Shown in pieces: positions 24,897 to 55,421 of a stretch of 64,000 nucleotides of DNA. This stretch comes from Corticium candelabrum (Eukaryota; Porifera; Homoscleromorpha; Homosclerophorida; Plakinidae), in assembly GCF_963422355.1 (NCBI RefSeq), contig NC_085105.1, forward strand, positions 1,241,001 to 1,305,000, read 5' to 3'. A program made the position numbers and the translations under genes. The notes under the pieces are model-generated. The model did not search any database. It had not been told where the DNA came from and worked only from the letters and a program-made list of their open reading frames with translations. The stretch's first letter is position 1, and every line of letters starts with the position of its first letter.

Positions 24897-25960
24897 GTCT
24901 GGTTGTTTTGTAAGGCAGGCAACAAGCATATAGAATGTAAATCATGTAGTCAGTTTACAGCGATTGTTAGTCGTCTGGAGGAAGCTTGTAAGGACTTCGC
25001 CGTTGCACAATCTGATAACAAGTTTGAATATCAGCATGAGTTTTTTCGTGGTGCTGTTATTCAAGTGATAACTGTCTGGGAGGCATATGTTTATGATATT
25101 TTGAAAGAGGGGTTTAATGTGATTATGGAGATGGAAAATGACCTCGATGGGTTAGCAGAGAGATGGCCCAAGTGCCAGACAGCAATACAAAATTCTTTGA
25201 GACGAAGACAGAAGTCTGATGGCAAAAAAAATCTGAAACACCATTGGAAAGAGTTGCATTTGAGATTCTAAAGGAGAACGTTTCATGGCAAACATTGTTG
25301 AAAGAGCATCGTGACCATGTTTTGAAGCAAATTGTACCTGTTTTTAGTAATGATGATGGGTCTCGAAGCATAAATGATGTATTTAAGCGATTGTTTCATC
25401 CGCAATCAGCATTTGGGGCTGGGGCTAAGTCTACGCAAGGTTCTGGTGAAACTGGATCATCAACATCACCAACACTAGGTTCTGGTCAAACCAAATCATC
25501 AACAAAAAAGCTGAAACAACTGTCAGAGTGCATTGATAAAGTTTTTGTAAAGGAGGTTGTTTTTCAAATTGGAGATGCCAAGTTTTCAGTCCCCTATATT
25601 AAGCCAGCATCATCAGATTTACCACAACCACATAACATATTTTTATGGAGTGTCAGCAAGTTATACTATGGTTTACGGTGCATTCTGTGCCATGGCAATC
25701 CTACTTCAACTTTTGAAGAAGGAGTCCTTAAGGATGATCCAGATACCTATGGTCTCAACATTGACAGTCATGCAAAAGAAATAACGTATTATTCTACATT
25801 TCGTAAAGCAATGTACGACAAGAGACGGGATGTGTCTGTCAATCTAGAAACTGTCATGAATATGATATATTTTTTCGAAACATCTGCAATGATACTAAGG
25901 AAAGCAATTGCTGTTTGGGTATACGATAATTGTGAAAAGTTTGTTATCTGGAACAAGTAG
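24897..25960 (+). CDS. HEPN-like domain protein, frame broken at an A8 run
   Basis: Two frames lie end to end: about 24903-25271 and 25232-25960 (stop TAG). The first encodes FCKAG, then FFRGAVIQVITVWEAYVYDIL, resembling the first helices of RiboL-PSP-HEPN type domains. The second encodes FEILKENVSWQTLLKEH, a low-complexity GSGETGSSTSPT linker, then VSKLYYGLRCILCHGNPTS. The RCILCH stretch (codons at 25676-25693) fits the Rx4-6H motif of HEPN ribonucleases. The frame changes by one base at eight consecutive A residues (25224-25231). This could be a sequencing error, a real frameshift mutation or an unrecognised splice. The start codon and upstream exons are not resolved. HEPN proteins commonly act in RNA cleavage in defence or stress. 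A non-catalytic role is possible. Confidence 0.55.
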
Positions 25961-26207
25961 GAAGATTCTTCTTAAAATTAAATGCAAACTGGAGTTGTGC
26001 AATAAATCAATTTACTGATTTTTTTATTTGTGCTGCTACTTGCTGGGATTTTTTGAGACATTTTATCAGCTACTGTTGGTATTTGGCTATACTTTTGGTA
26101 TTTTTTGGCTAGAATTTTGGTATTTGGCTATACTTTTGGTATTTACACTCTGCGCATGTGCAGTATGAATTTAGGGTTTGGGTAGAGTCACCTTTTGGAT
26201 CCACGCT

Positions 26208-27375
26208 CCCTCCCCTTCCTCACGCTCCCTCCCCTTCCTCACCCTCCCTTCCTCACCCTCCCTTCCTCACCCTCCCTCCCTCACCCTTCCTCACGCTCCC
26301 TCCCTCACACTCCTCCCTCTTCCCCTCACACTCCTCCCTCTTCCCCTCACACTCCCTCACGCTCCTCCCTTCCCTCACGCTCCTCCCTTCCCTCACACTC
26401 CCTCACTCCCTCACTCCTCCCCTCACACTCCCTCACTCCTTCACTCCCTCCCCTCACACTCCTCCCCTCACACTCCCTCCCCTCACACTCCCTCCCCTCA
26501 CACTCTCTCCCCTCACACTCCCTCCCCTCACACTCCCTCCCCTCACACTCCCTCCCCTCACACTCCCTCCCCTCACACTCCCTCCCTCCTCTCACACTCC
26601 CTCCCCTCACACTTCCCCCTCACTCCCCTCACACTCCCTCCCTCCCTCCCCTCACACTCCCTCCCTCCCTCCCCTCACACTTCCTCCCTCCCTCCCCTCA
26701 CATTCCCTCCCTCACACTCCCTCCCTCCCTCACACTCCCTCCCTCACACTCCCTCCCTCACACTCCCTCCCTCACACTCCCTCCCTCACACTCCCTCCCT
26801 CACACTCCCTCCCTCACACTCCCTCCCTCCCCTCACATTCCCTCCCTCACACTCCCTCCCTCACATTCCCTCCCTCACATTCCCTCCCTCACACTCCCTC
26901 CCTCACATTCCCTCCCTCACACTCCCTCCCTCACACTCCCTCCCTCACACTTCCTCCTCCCTCCCCTCACACTTCCTCCTCCCTCCCCTCACACTCCCTC
27001 CCTCCCTCCCCTCACACTCCCTCTCCTCACACTCCCTCCCTCTCCTCACACTCCCTCCCTCTCCTCACACTCCCTTCTCCCCCCCTCACACTCCCTCCCT
27101 CCCCCTCACACTCCCTCCCTCTCCCTTACGCTTCACCCCTCCCTTACGCTTCACCCCTCCTTTACGCTTCACCCCTTCTTTACGCTTTACTCCTCCTTTA
27201 CGCTACACCGCTCCCTCACGCTTCACCCCCTTTCTCACGCTTCACCCCCTTTCTCACGCTTAACCCCCTTTCTCACGTTTCACCCCTTCCTCACGCTTCA
27301 CCCCTTCCTCACGCTTCACCCCTTCCTCACGCTTCACCCCCTCCCTCACGCTCCATCTCCCTCCCTCAGGCTTCA
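26208..27375. repeat. CT-rich minisatellite (CTCCCTCCCTCACA-type units)
   Basis: About 1.17 kb of 13-15-base units varying around CTCCCTCCCTCACA and CTCCCCTCACA, passing into CCTCACGCTTCACCC units at the 3' end. It begins exactly where the left arm of the hAT-like element reads GCTCCC. The proline/serine/leucine frames over it (up to 413 codons) are repeat translations. Confidence 0.95.
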
Positions 27376-27608
27376 CCCTATAAGTGTAGCGTGCGTTAAG
27401 CATTCATAAACGGAGACATATGGGTAAGGTTCTTTGTTGTTTGTCTGTCGACATGATTTACGGCAAGCTTACAACTTATTCTTGCTAGTAAAAATGTCTG
27501 ATCAATGTTGGCATCATTTGATCTAAAACTACCTTTGGTTTGGAAAGGAACGACTGGTGTAACAGAAGGAAACGTGTGAGGATGGATTGAGTTGAGTTAA
27601 CCAGCTAG

Positions 27609-27688
27609 TGTGTGTGTCTGTGTCTGTGTGTGTGTGTGTGTGCCTGTGTGTGTGTGTGTGCCTGTGCCTGTGCATTTGTGTGTTTGTT

Positions 27689-27741
<53 letters not shown>

Positions 27742-27770
27742 ACATGTGCGTGTGTGCATGTGTGCTTGTG
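27609..27770. repeat. (GT)n microsatellite at the inner edge of the left arm
   Basis: GT-rich run directly following TTAACCAGCTAGT. The mirrored (CA)n run at 29829-29892 abuts the same sequence in inverted orientation, so the microsatellite belongs to the inverted repeat. Confidence 0.9.
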
Positions 27771-27859
27771 TGTTAGTACAGTACAGTTGGAAAAACTTTA
27801 TAAGATGGTTAGGACAATGCAACACTGAATTGAAACCAGTGGATTCAGTGTGATGCATC

Positions 27860-29186
27860 ACATTCTTCAGCTGTCTAGATTTGGCTTATTGATAATTTCG
27901 ATATATTTGATGCTTGATTGCCACCTATCACTGCCTTCTGTACTTCTATGAAATCAAATTTCTACTAATAAACTTTCGTGCTTGCATTACAGGAATTACC
28001 AACTGAATGAAGAACTCTTTTGCTCATGTCATGGAATATGCAGTGAATTTACGTCTAGAACAACACATGGTAGTTGCCCATGGCATGCCACAATGTTCAT
28101 TATGGTTTGCTACAGGTACTTTAGATGTAATAAAACTGTTTAGCTGTCTGCTCATTAATCTATGATTTCTGGTGGTACCATTAATGGTTTGTATTATCTA
28201 CGTGAATTAATTAGTTTTATTAAATTATTCAATAATTGTTTTCTATGTTTTCACTACATCATTATCTATGATGTAGATGCTGACCACTCTCTGTGTCCAT
28301 CGCCAGTGGGGGAAGGAATAACGACTGCTGTTACACGTACAAGATGCAGGTCATCTGTTACAAGTCAGAAATTTGACTTGATTCAGTGTTTGAAGTTTTC
28401 GTTCAAACATGACAATGTAAAATCGTATTAAACTTGCACTTCAGGTAGATTGTTTATGATTATATATAGATATCAACTCATATGGAATAATAGTGACAAA
28501 TATTTACCATTAAAATGCAATGTCAATCCTTTTCAAAGTGCCACTCCAGTACAAGTAAAACTAGTAACTACGAATACTTTCATCACTTCCGTTTTCTTTA
28601 CAAGTTTCAGTAGCCGTGACTCCCTCTGGTTAAATGCATGGCTTCACAAGGACTTGGCTTAGCTCAGAATCAGCCAGGTTACATTGCAGATGCTACAACT
28701 CATATGTCAACAAGGCCTTTTATTGGAAAGACAGTGGATCAAATGTCTAAAAACATCATTTGAAATTATTCAAAATAACAATTCTATTTACCATAATTTA
28801 TCTAACTCGTTTTGCTTCTCCACGATGAGTTTGCACATGCTTATAATTAACAGTCAATGCTAAAACTAAAATAATAACCAAATAATTAATAACAGTCCTG
28901 TGTTCTAATTGACTCAAAATACTGTATTTCCTCGAATTGAAAGACATGTTGTTCTAATGTTGCAATACAGTAGTGTCCTAGAGTAGCATTGTATTAGAGC
29001 ATGTTAGCATTAGAATATGTCATTTCAATTTGAAGGATTAGTATGCTGGGTCAATTTGGAAAAACTGAAAAAAACACTAATTATTGATTTAGTAAGTTCC
29101 AAATACATAGAAGTCAACTGAGTAATGCAGACTACATTTAAACCTTTCAACAAGTGACAGTATTTGCAAACACCATTTTCTCTCTT

Positions 29187-29190
<4 letters not shown>
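27860..29190. other. Interior of the inverted-repeat element, nothing recognised
   Basis: AT-rich sequence with only short open frames. No transposase, reverse transcriptase or host-gene similarity seen. Confidence 0.5.
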
Positions 29191-29191
<1 letters not shown>

Positions 29192-29277
<86 letters not shown>

Positions 29278-29360
29278 AACAAAAAGACACACATGGACAC
29301 ATAAACAAAGAAACACAAAGAAACACACTCAAACAAACAAACACACACACACACACAAAA
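29192..29360. repeat. (CA)n tract and ACAAACA-rich tail
   Basis: A perfect CA run of about 80 bases followed by imperfect ACAAACA repeats. On the minus strand this lies immediately 3' of the SINE body and may be its tail. Confidence 0.9.
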
Positions 29361-29808
29361 ATTAACAAATGTCAAGCCCTCCACGTCATTCATGAATGAT
29401 GTCAACCTTAGGGTCAGTTGTGGGGATAGCTCCCCCTGCCTCTACAGACAGGGACTCCATGCGCTACGTGGAGGCTTAGGGCCAGCGCTACAATCCACCT
29501 GGAGCTTGGCCAGAGTCATTCAGGGCACTGACGATGGCGCAGCTTTGGGACTGGACACCAAGGCCCACACGTATCAATCTGCTGCATGATGTTAGGGCCA
29601 AGCCAGCGGTCATGTCCACCCCAGTCAATGACCCGGTACTCATTTATACTCCTGAGTCGAGAGAAGCAATTGTGTGTAAGTTTCTTGCTTAAGGAAATTA
29701 TGCCATAGCTCGCCATCACTGTGACTTGAACCTGCAACCCTGCAAGGTCCCGGATGTTTTTATTCTCCAAATGCACTTTCTAACCAATTGAGCTACTGCA
29801 CCACGCAC
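29361..29808 (-). mobile_element. tRNA-derived SINE
   Basis: Read on the minus strand, it starts GTGCGTGGTGCAG, then TAGCTCAATTGGTTAG (29780-29795), which fits an RNA polymerase III A box. GGTTCAAGTCA (29722-29732) fits a B box. Spacing and flanking bases look like a degraded tRNA head. A body of about 330 bases without coding potential follows, ending in a TG-rich tail. It is nested inside the inverted-repeat element and so is younger than that element. Confidence 0.7.
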
Positions 29809-29826
29809 AGACACACACAGACAAAT

Positions 29827-29895
<69 letters not shown>

Positions 29896-30387
29896 CTGGT
29901 TAATTAACTCAACTCAATCTATCCTCACGTTTTCTTCTGTTACACCAGTCGTTTCTTTCCAAATGTAGTTCTTTACCAAATGATGCCAACATTTGATCAG
30001 CCAGTTGTCTTTGACATTTTACTAGCAAGAATAAATTTTAAGCTTGCCGTAAATCATGTAAACAGACAAAAAGCAAAGAACCTTACTGATATGTTTACGT
30101 TTTACGTTTCTGTGTAAGGATCAGTCAAACGCAGAAATTGCTTAACGCACGCTATACTTATACGGGAGCATAGATCCGAAAAGTGTCACTATTGCCCAAC
30201 CCTGTATAAATTTAGTATGCTTTGATATTAATTAATACCGCAAAGAGTAACAAAAATCAACAAAATTGACTGACAAGTATTTAACAATTTGATAAACTAA
30301 GCCGTTCAACTAGTGCCGAGTTTAGGTACCCTTTGGTCATTGATATTAACTAGGCTATTTCTACGCATGCGTAGTAGTAAGGTTAAC

Positions 30388-43271
<12,884 letters not shown>

Positions 43272-43589
43272 TGAATATTGTTGAGAGCGTCCGAATCGTA
43301 CAGTACAGGACGAGCTCATTACTCGTGTTTTAGGTTCACAATGATGAAGGCTGAGCCATACCCTCTGCTGTTATGATTAATCGTGTAATGATGTAATACT
43401 TGTACATAAATCAGTTGTTAAGGCATTTGTGAAATAGATGTAATGTTGAAAGGATGAATGTCAGATGGTTTTATGGATGAGAGGGGAACAGGTGTTACTG
43501 CTGTGTGCTTGTACTGTTTGTGTAATTGCATTTATACGACATAATGGAGGTTATGATCATGTGATTATAGTGGAGCCACATGTATGTAC

Positions 43590-43745
43590 ACAGACAGACA
43601 GACAAACAAACAGAAAGACTGACACAAACACAGACAGACAGACACAAACACAGACAAACAGAAAGACAGACACAAACACAGACAAACAAACAAACACAGG
43701 CAGACAGACAAATATACAGAAAGACAGACACAAACAGACAGACAG
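43590..43745. repeat. (CAGA/CAAA)n tetranucleotide tract
   Basis: Degenerate ACAGACAGACAAACA units, the complement of the TGTC tracts elsewhere. Confidence 0.9.
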
Positions 43746-44261
43746 ATGTTTGCTACTTGTGGCCTGTGAGTTATGAATGGATTTATGCATGCAGTGCTGC
43801 TGCACTGTGAGATAGTTTGAAGAGACTTGATGATGGTGGTGGTGGCTTGTTGCTCGTCGATTGTGAGCACGATATTGAATAACCCACTTGAATCTGTTGT
43901 GTTATGGCACCATCTGATACCATAAAGGGATCATTTACTCATGCGCTATTTGCAATAAATAGAATAGTGCAAATTCAGAGAAACGTAATACGACTGTTTG
44001 TTTGTTCATTGGTTGTCGTGTCTGCTGGAGTGCTCGCCAGTTTGTCGAAGTTTGAGGCACAAGTTTGTTGGACAAAACCAAATGGTCGTTGTGACTGTGG
44101 TGCTAACAGTATATTTCAATACTTGATTAATTTTACATTCAGTTTTAAAACACGTGGTGATGAAATTGGTCGGTACAGTTGCAAAAATGTGTACAGACAC
44201 ATGCATTACTGTCAATACAATTATTATTAATTTACAGCTAGAACAGTGTGGATACAGGGAG

Positions 44262-44670
44262 GACGGATGGATGCAGGGGAGGACGGATGGATGCAGGATG
44301 GACGCAGGGGAGGACGGATGGACGCAGGGGAGGACGGATGGACGCAGGGGAGGACGGAGGGACGCAGGGGAGGACGGAGGGACGCAGGGGAGGACGGAGG
44401 GACGCAGGGGAGGACGGAGGGACGCAGGGGAGGACGGAGGGACGCAGGGGAGGACGGAGGGACGCAGGGGAGGACGGAGGGACGCAGGGGAGGACGGAGG
44501 GACGCAGGGGAGGACGGAGGGACGCAGGGGAGGACGGAGGGACGCAGGGGAGGACGGAGGGACGCAGGGGAGGTCGGAGGGACGCAGGGGAGGTCGGAGG
44601 GACGCAGGGGAGGGCGGAGGGATGCAGGGGCGGGCGGAGGGATGCAGGGGCGGAGGGATGCAGGGGAGGT
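44262..44670. repeat. 20-bp G-rich minisatellite, about 20 copies
   Basis: Tandem GACGCAGGGGAGGACGGAGG units, nearly identical in the centre and diverged at both edges. G-runs recur every 20 bases on one strand. Open frames on both strands are translations of the repeat. Confidence 0.95.
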
Positions 44671-45467
44671 GGACTTCATTGCTATAAATACTAGAATGCT
44701 TTTTGACATGCAGAGGTACATGATGGGTGGCCATTTTAAAATGCATCTCAATCGGACATACCAACGCGGTAAGATACATGATAGTAGAGTATCATGTGTA
44801 AGACGAATAGTGTCAAAGCAACAACAAAACAATCATAATACAAACAAGTTGGAGTGGCAGTTGATTGAAATGGTCACTCAGTGACCAGCAAGTCTTGAAT
44901 CGAATTTGTTTAGTAGACAGTGTTCCCATACTGTCTACTAAAAGTTATCTAACAAACATTTACTGATTAATAAAATAGTAAACACGTGAGAGTTATAGGG
45001 ATGGAAAATGGTTTAATTAATTATGCATGCTCACCACTCTACAGAGCCTTCGATGTTTACTGTTCGATATGCAGTCACTGAGTGTGCTGCATATATGTGT
45101 GATGGGTGGGCTAACTCCAAGAAGACCAAGCACAGCATCAAGCAGTAAACAGTAAACAGATATTGTGACACATTCCTAGCCTCTAGAAACATGCACACCT
45201 GCTAGTCACACCTCTAACTGCGCAATACATGTACAAACGGGTTAGGAAAAATTGCAACTCACAAGACGTCTATTTTATCAGTCTACATGTTTGGTATGTT
45301 CTTGGTAAGGCTGGATGTGAGTTTGCTTATTCGATGATGATTGATGGGTACACACGCGTCACGTGAGTAGGTGTTGCTGTTGACGCCTCAACCAATCAAC
45401 GTCACACGGCCCTCGCACGCATGCACGCAAGTCCTCTCTCTCTAATTCCCCGGATTCATTCAACAGA

Positions 45468-52922
<7,455 letters not shown>

Positions 52923-54512
52923 TCTGTCATAAACATTGTTATCTATCGAGTATTATTTGTCTATGGACTGGATTTTTAGTCTGTTTTCAGTGGAGTGTTA
53001 TTATAGTTTGAGACAAAAATGAAACTGAAATTGTCAACTTTTCTATAGAGATTGACCGTGACATGTATGATGTCATGCACATTTTATTGTATGAAGTTAT
53101 GGAATAAACAGATTCAAGTTTGACTGCATGGTTAGACTCCAGCCAGTCTCGGTCATTCCCCTGTGTGGCTTGCGATTGCCTAAGAAATACCTATCAAGGG
53201 TGTACGTTGATTGTTAGCTTGTCTATTATCTCTTTAGTACTAGTGCTTTGTTTGTAAACATCGTATGTTGTACTGTCTGCATGTGTCTTATTTCGATTTT
53301 GTGTTAGATCGGTTTTTGTTGTGCTTTAGACCAAGTCTCTTGGTGTTTGCAGCAATGTGCGCGTAGAGTGACCTGTTCTCTCCTTGTCCTTATCGTTTGT
53401 GTCTCTTTTTGATTTTGCGTTACATTTCTATCGTTTCTAGTTGGTTTGAATTGCTTGTTTATGAATATACGTGCAACCCAGGTCGCGAAATTTTTTATCT
53501 AAGTATAGTAGAGTGTGACATAAATGTTAGTTTTAAATGGTCACTTTCAGCGAATCAGCGGTGGCCAAGCGGATACAGACGGCTCACAAGGTGACAGCCT
53601 TGGAGACACGGTTGTAAGACGCCGAAAAGGAGACCTCACAGAGATTGGGACTGGAAGGACTGGGGTGAACGGCAGACGAAACCAAGGACAGGCAGGGGAG
53701 ACACAACAGACCACCAAGAGATTAGAGATAAAGTATTTTTTATTTTTTCAAAATAATTACTAATAATTATAATTAATTAATTAATATATTTTACAAATAA
53801 TTACATATGTTAATTAGCCAATTACGTTTTAACATTCTATTTTAGTGCTTGAAATGTACAATTTAGCAAGTTCAACAAACAGCAGATCACAACATGCATA
53901 GCAGCAAAAAAGTCTTGGGTGCATAGCGGTAGTTAGCAACGATGCAACTTGATGAAGACTACAGCAGCACATGACAAACATCTTGCTACTACAACGATGT
54001 GATTGCACACGTAGACATAAACATGCGTCAAACTTGTTTCTTGTTGCTATGAATGCTACAGGTGTCATCCTGGAAGGCAAGCATTTTACTACATTGCGCA
54101 TGCGCAGTAGTGATAATCAGCTACAGGGCACCAAAAAATTCAAGGACCACATTTCTTTACTCTCCACCAGCTAATCCGGTTGAGGTTGTGGACCTCTACA
54201 GCGTGAGGTAGCATTCCTTTATGTTGTCAGTCAGAATCGGTGGAGCTCAACCACCAACCTTCACTAGCTAATCCAGTCTACGGCTGGATAGTTGGTTGAG
54301 CTCCACCGATTCTGGTTAAAGACAAAGAAATGCTACCGGATGACAACTTCAACCGGATTAGCTGGTGGAGAATAAAGAAATGCACACTAGACGTAGAACT
54401 TGGTTCTCTACAAGCCATACTGATCCTTACTCGATCAGTCACTGTATACACTACAACTTATAGAATATATACAGTACAGTGTACATGTACCTTACTTATT
54501 ACATTTCTTGTA
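52923..54512. other. Intergenic between convergent genes
   Basis: ANK-RA-PH 3' flank with AATAAA at about 53103, then unremarkable sequence. The frame near 53524-53740 (glycine/arginine-rich) has no recognised family. A foldback element occupies 54151-54399. Confidence 0.5.
54151..54399. mobile_element. Foldback (hairpin) element
   Basis: The left arm (about 54151-54269) contains CTCCACCAGCTAATCCGGTT and GAATCGGTGGAGCTCAACCA. The right arm (about 54287-54399) contains TGGTTGAGCTCCACCGATTC and AACCGGATTAGCTGGTGGAG in inverted order. The spacer is only about 20 bases, so the transcript would form a long stem. No coding capacity. Confidence 0.75.
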
Positions 54513-55190
54513 TCATGGCGACAGCCACTTGCTCTCCAGTTCTAGTGACGATGCCACCCATTTCGGTCCACCAATAGGGAGACTGGCATTGACGGTGCCC
54601 GTTGTATCCGTCAAGAAATATCCATACCCTTCATCACATCTAAACACGTGCACACCACAAACTCGTATAATAATTAAAATTAACACACAATCATATGTTA
54701 TCTTCGTTGTCAACCTACTTCCAATATCTGATAAGATTTGGTGTCTGATCTGCCGTCAAATAACGATTGTAAGTCGAAGATACATCAACGGCTGCGTCCC
54801 ACAGCTGTACCTACATAAAACAAGTTGAAAAATACTAACACAAGTGTCTGAACAATCATGAACAACTTCATCAATCCACGCGCCATCCAGCACTGTTGAG
54901 CCATTCTGTCCGATCAGTAGCGACGACTCTTTGGCGAGTACATCAGCAAACAGTGTTGAGCTCGTCTGGTTCAACTGACCGTTGATGTAGAGCGACTGCG
55001 TTCCGACTTGGCGGTCATATTGCATGGCGACGTGAGTCCATGTGAGATACGGTACGTTAGCTATACTCATAACATCTGACGTGCCAGAGAGACCAACGTG
55101 AAGTTTCTCATCTATGATACCAGTATAGATACCTACAATGGATATGGGGCTACACACAATGCGGTACACACACACCACGCACATGCACAT

Positions 55191-55244
<54 letters not shown>

Positions 55245-55264
55245 ACACATATGCACACGCACGT

Positions 55265-55354
<90 letters not shown>

Positions 55355-55376
55355 ACGCACACACACACACGCACGT

Positions 55377-55421
<45 letters not shown>

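Larger units (their letters stand above)
26164..30212. mobile_element. hAT-like inverted-repeat element with 8-bp target duplication
   Basis: The left end at 26172 reads TAGGGTTTGGGTAGAGTC. The right end, read on the minus strand from 30204, gives CAGGGTTGGGCAATAGTG. The ends are flanked by TATGAATT (26164-26171) and TATAAATT (30205-30212), an 8-bp duplication with one difference. The inverted arms continue inward: 27380-27608 pairs with about 29893-30165, sharing GTAGCGTGCGTTAAGC, the CTTACAACTT/AAGCTT region and TTAACCAGCTAGT. No transposase frame was found inside, so the element is non-autonomous. It contains a CTCCC minisatellite in its left arm and a nested SINE. The hAT label rests on the 8-bp duplication and the CAGGG terminus. 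Confidence 0.7.
43272..45467. other. Intergenic between LRCH and the ANK-RA-PH gene
   Basis: LRCH 3' flank, then a CAGACAGACAAACA tract (about 43590-43745), then a 20-bp minisatellite (44262-44670). The frame 43904-44230 (108 codons) has one hydrophobic stretch but no recognised family. The last 90 bases before 45468 are the likely 5' UTR of the next gene. Confidence 0.5.

Noticed and set aside
26158-27409. Proline/serine/leucine-rich frames of up to 413 codons
   Set aside because: All three frames of one strand stay open because the units are CTCCCTCACA-type repeats lacking stop codons. No splice sites, start context or family support.
29722-29795. A tRNA gene on the minus strand
   Set aside because: A- and B-box-like words are present, but the cloverleaf stems do not pair convincingly and the sequence continues as a non-coding body with a repeat tail, so it is a SINE head.
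43904-44230. 108-codon plus-strand frame with a hydrophobic segment
   Set aside because: No family similarity, no clear splice partner, and it ends next to a minisatellite. Kept only as part of an intergenic description.
44262-44670. CRISPR-like array
   Set aside because: Direct tandem repeats with no unique spacers in a eukaryotic intergenic region.
44154-44884. Long frames on both strands rich in G, R and D, or in P, L and R
   Set aside because: Translations of a 20-bp minisatellite. Homogeneous in every frame and on both strands.
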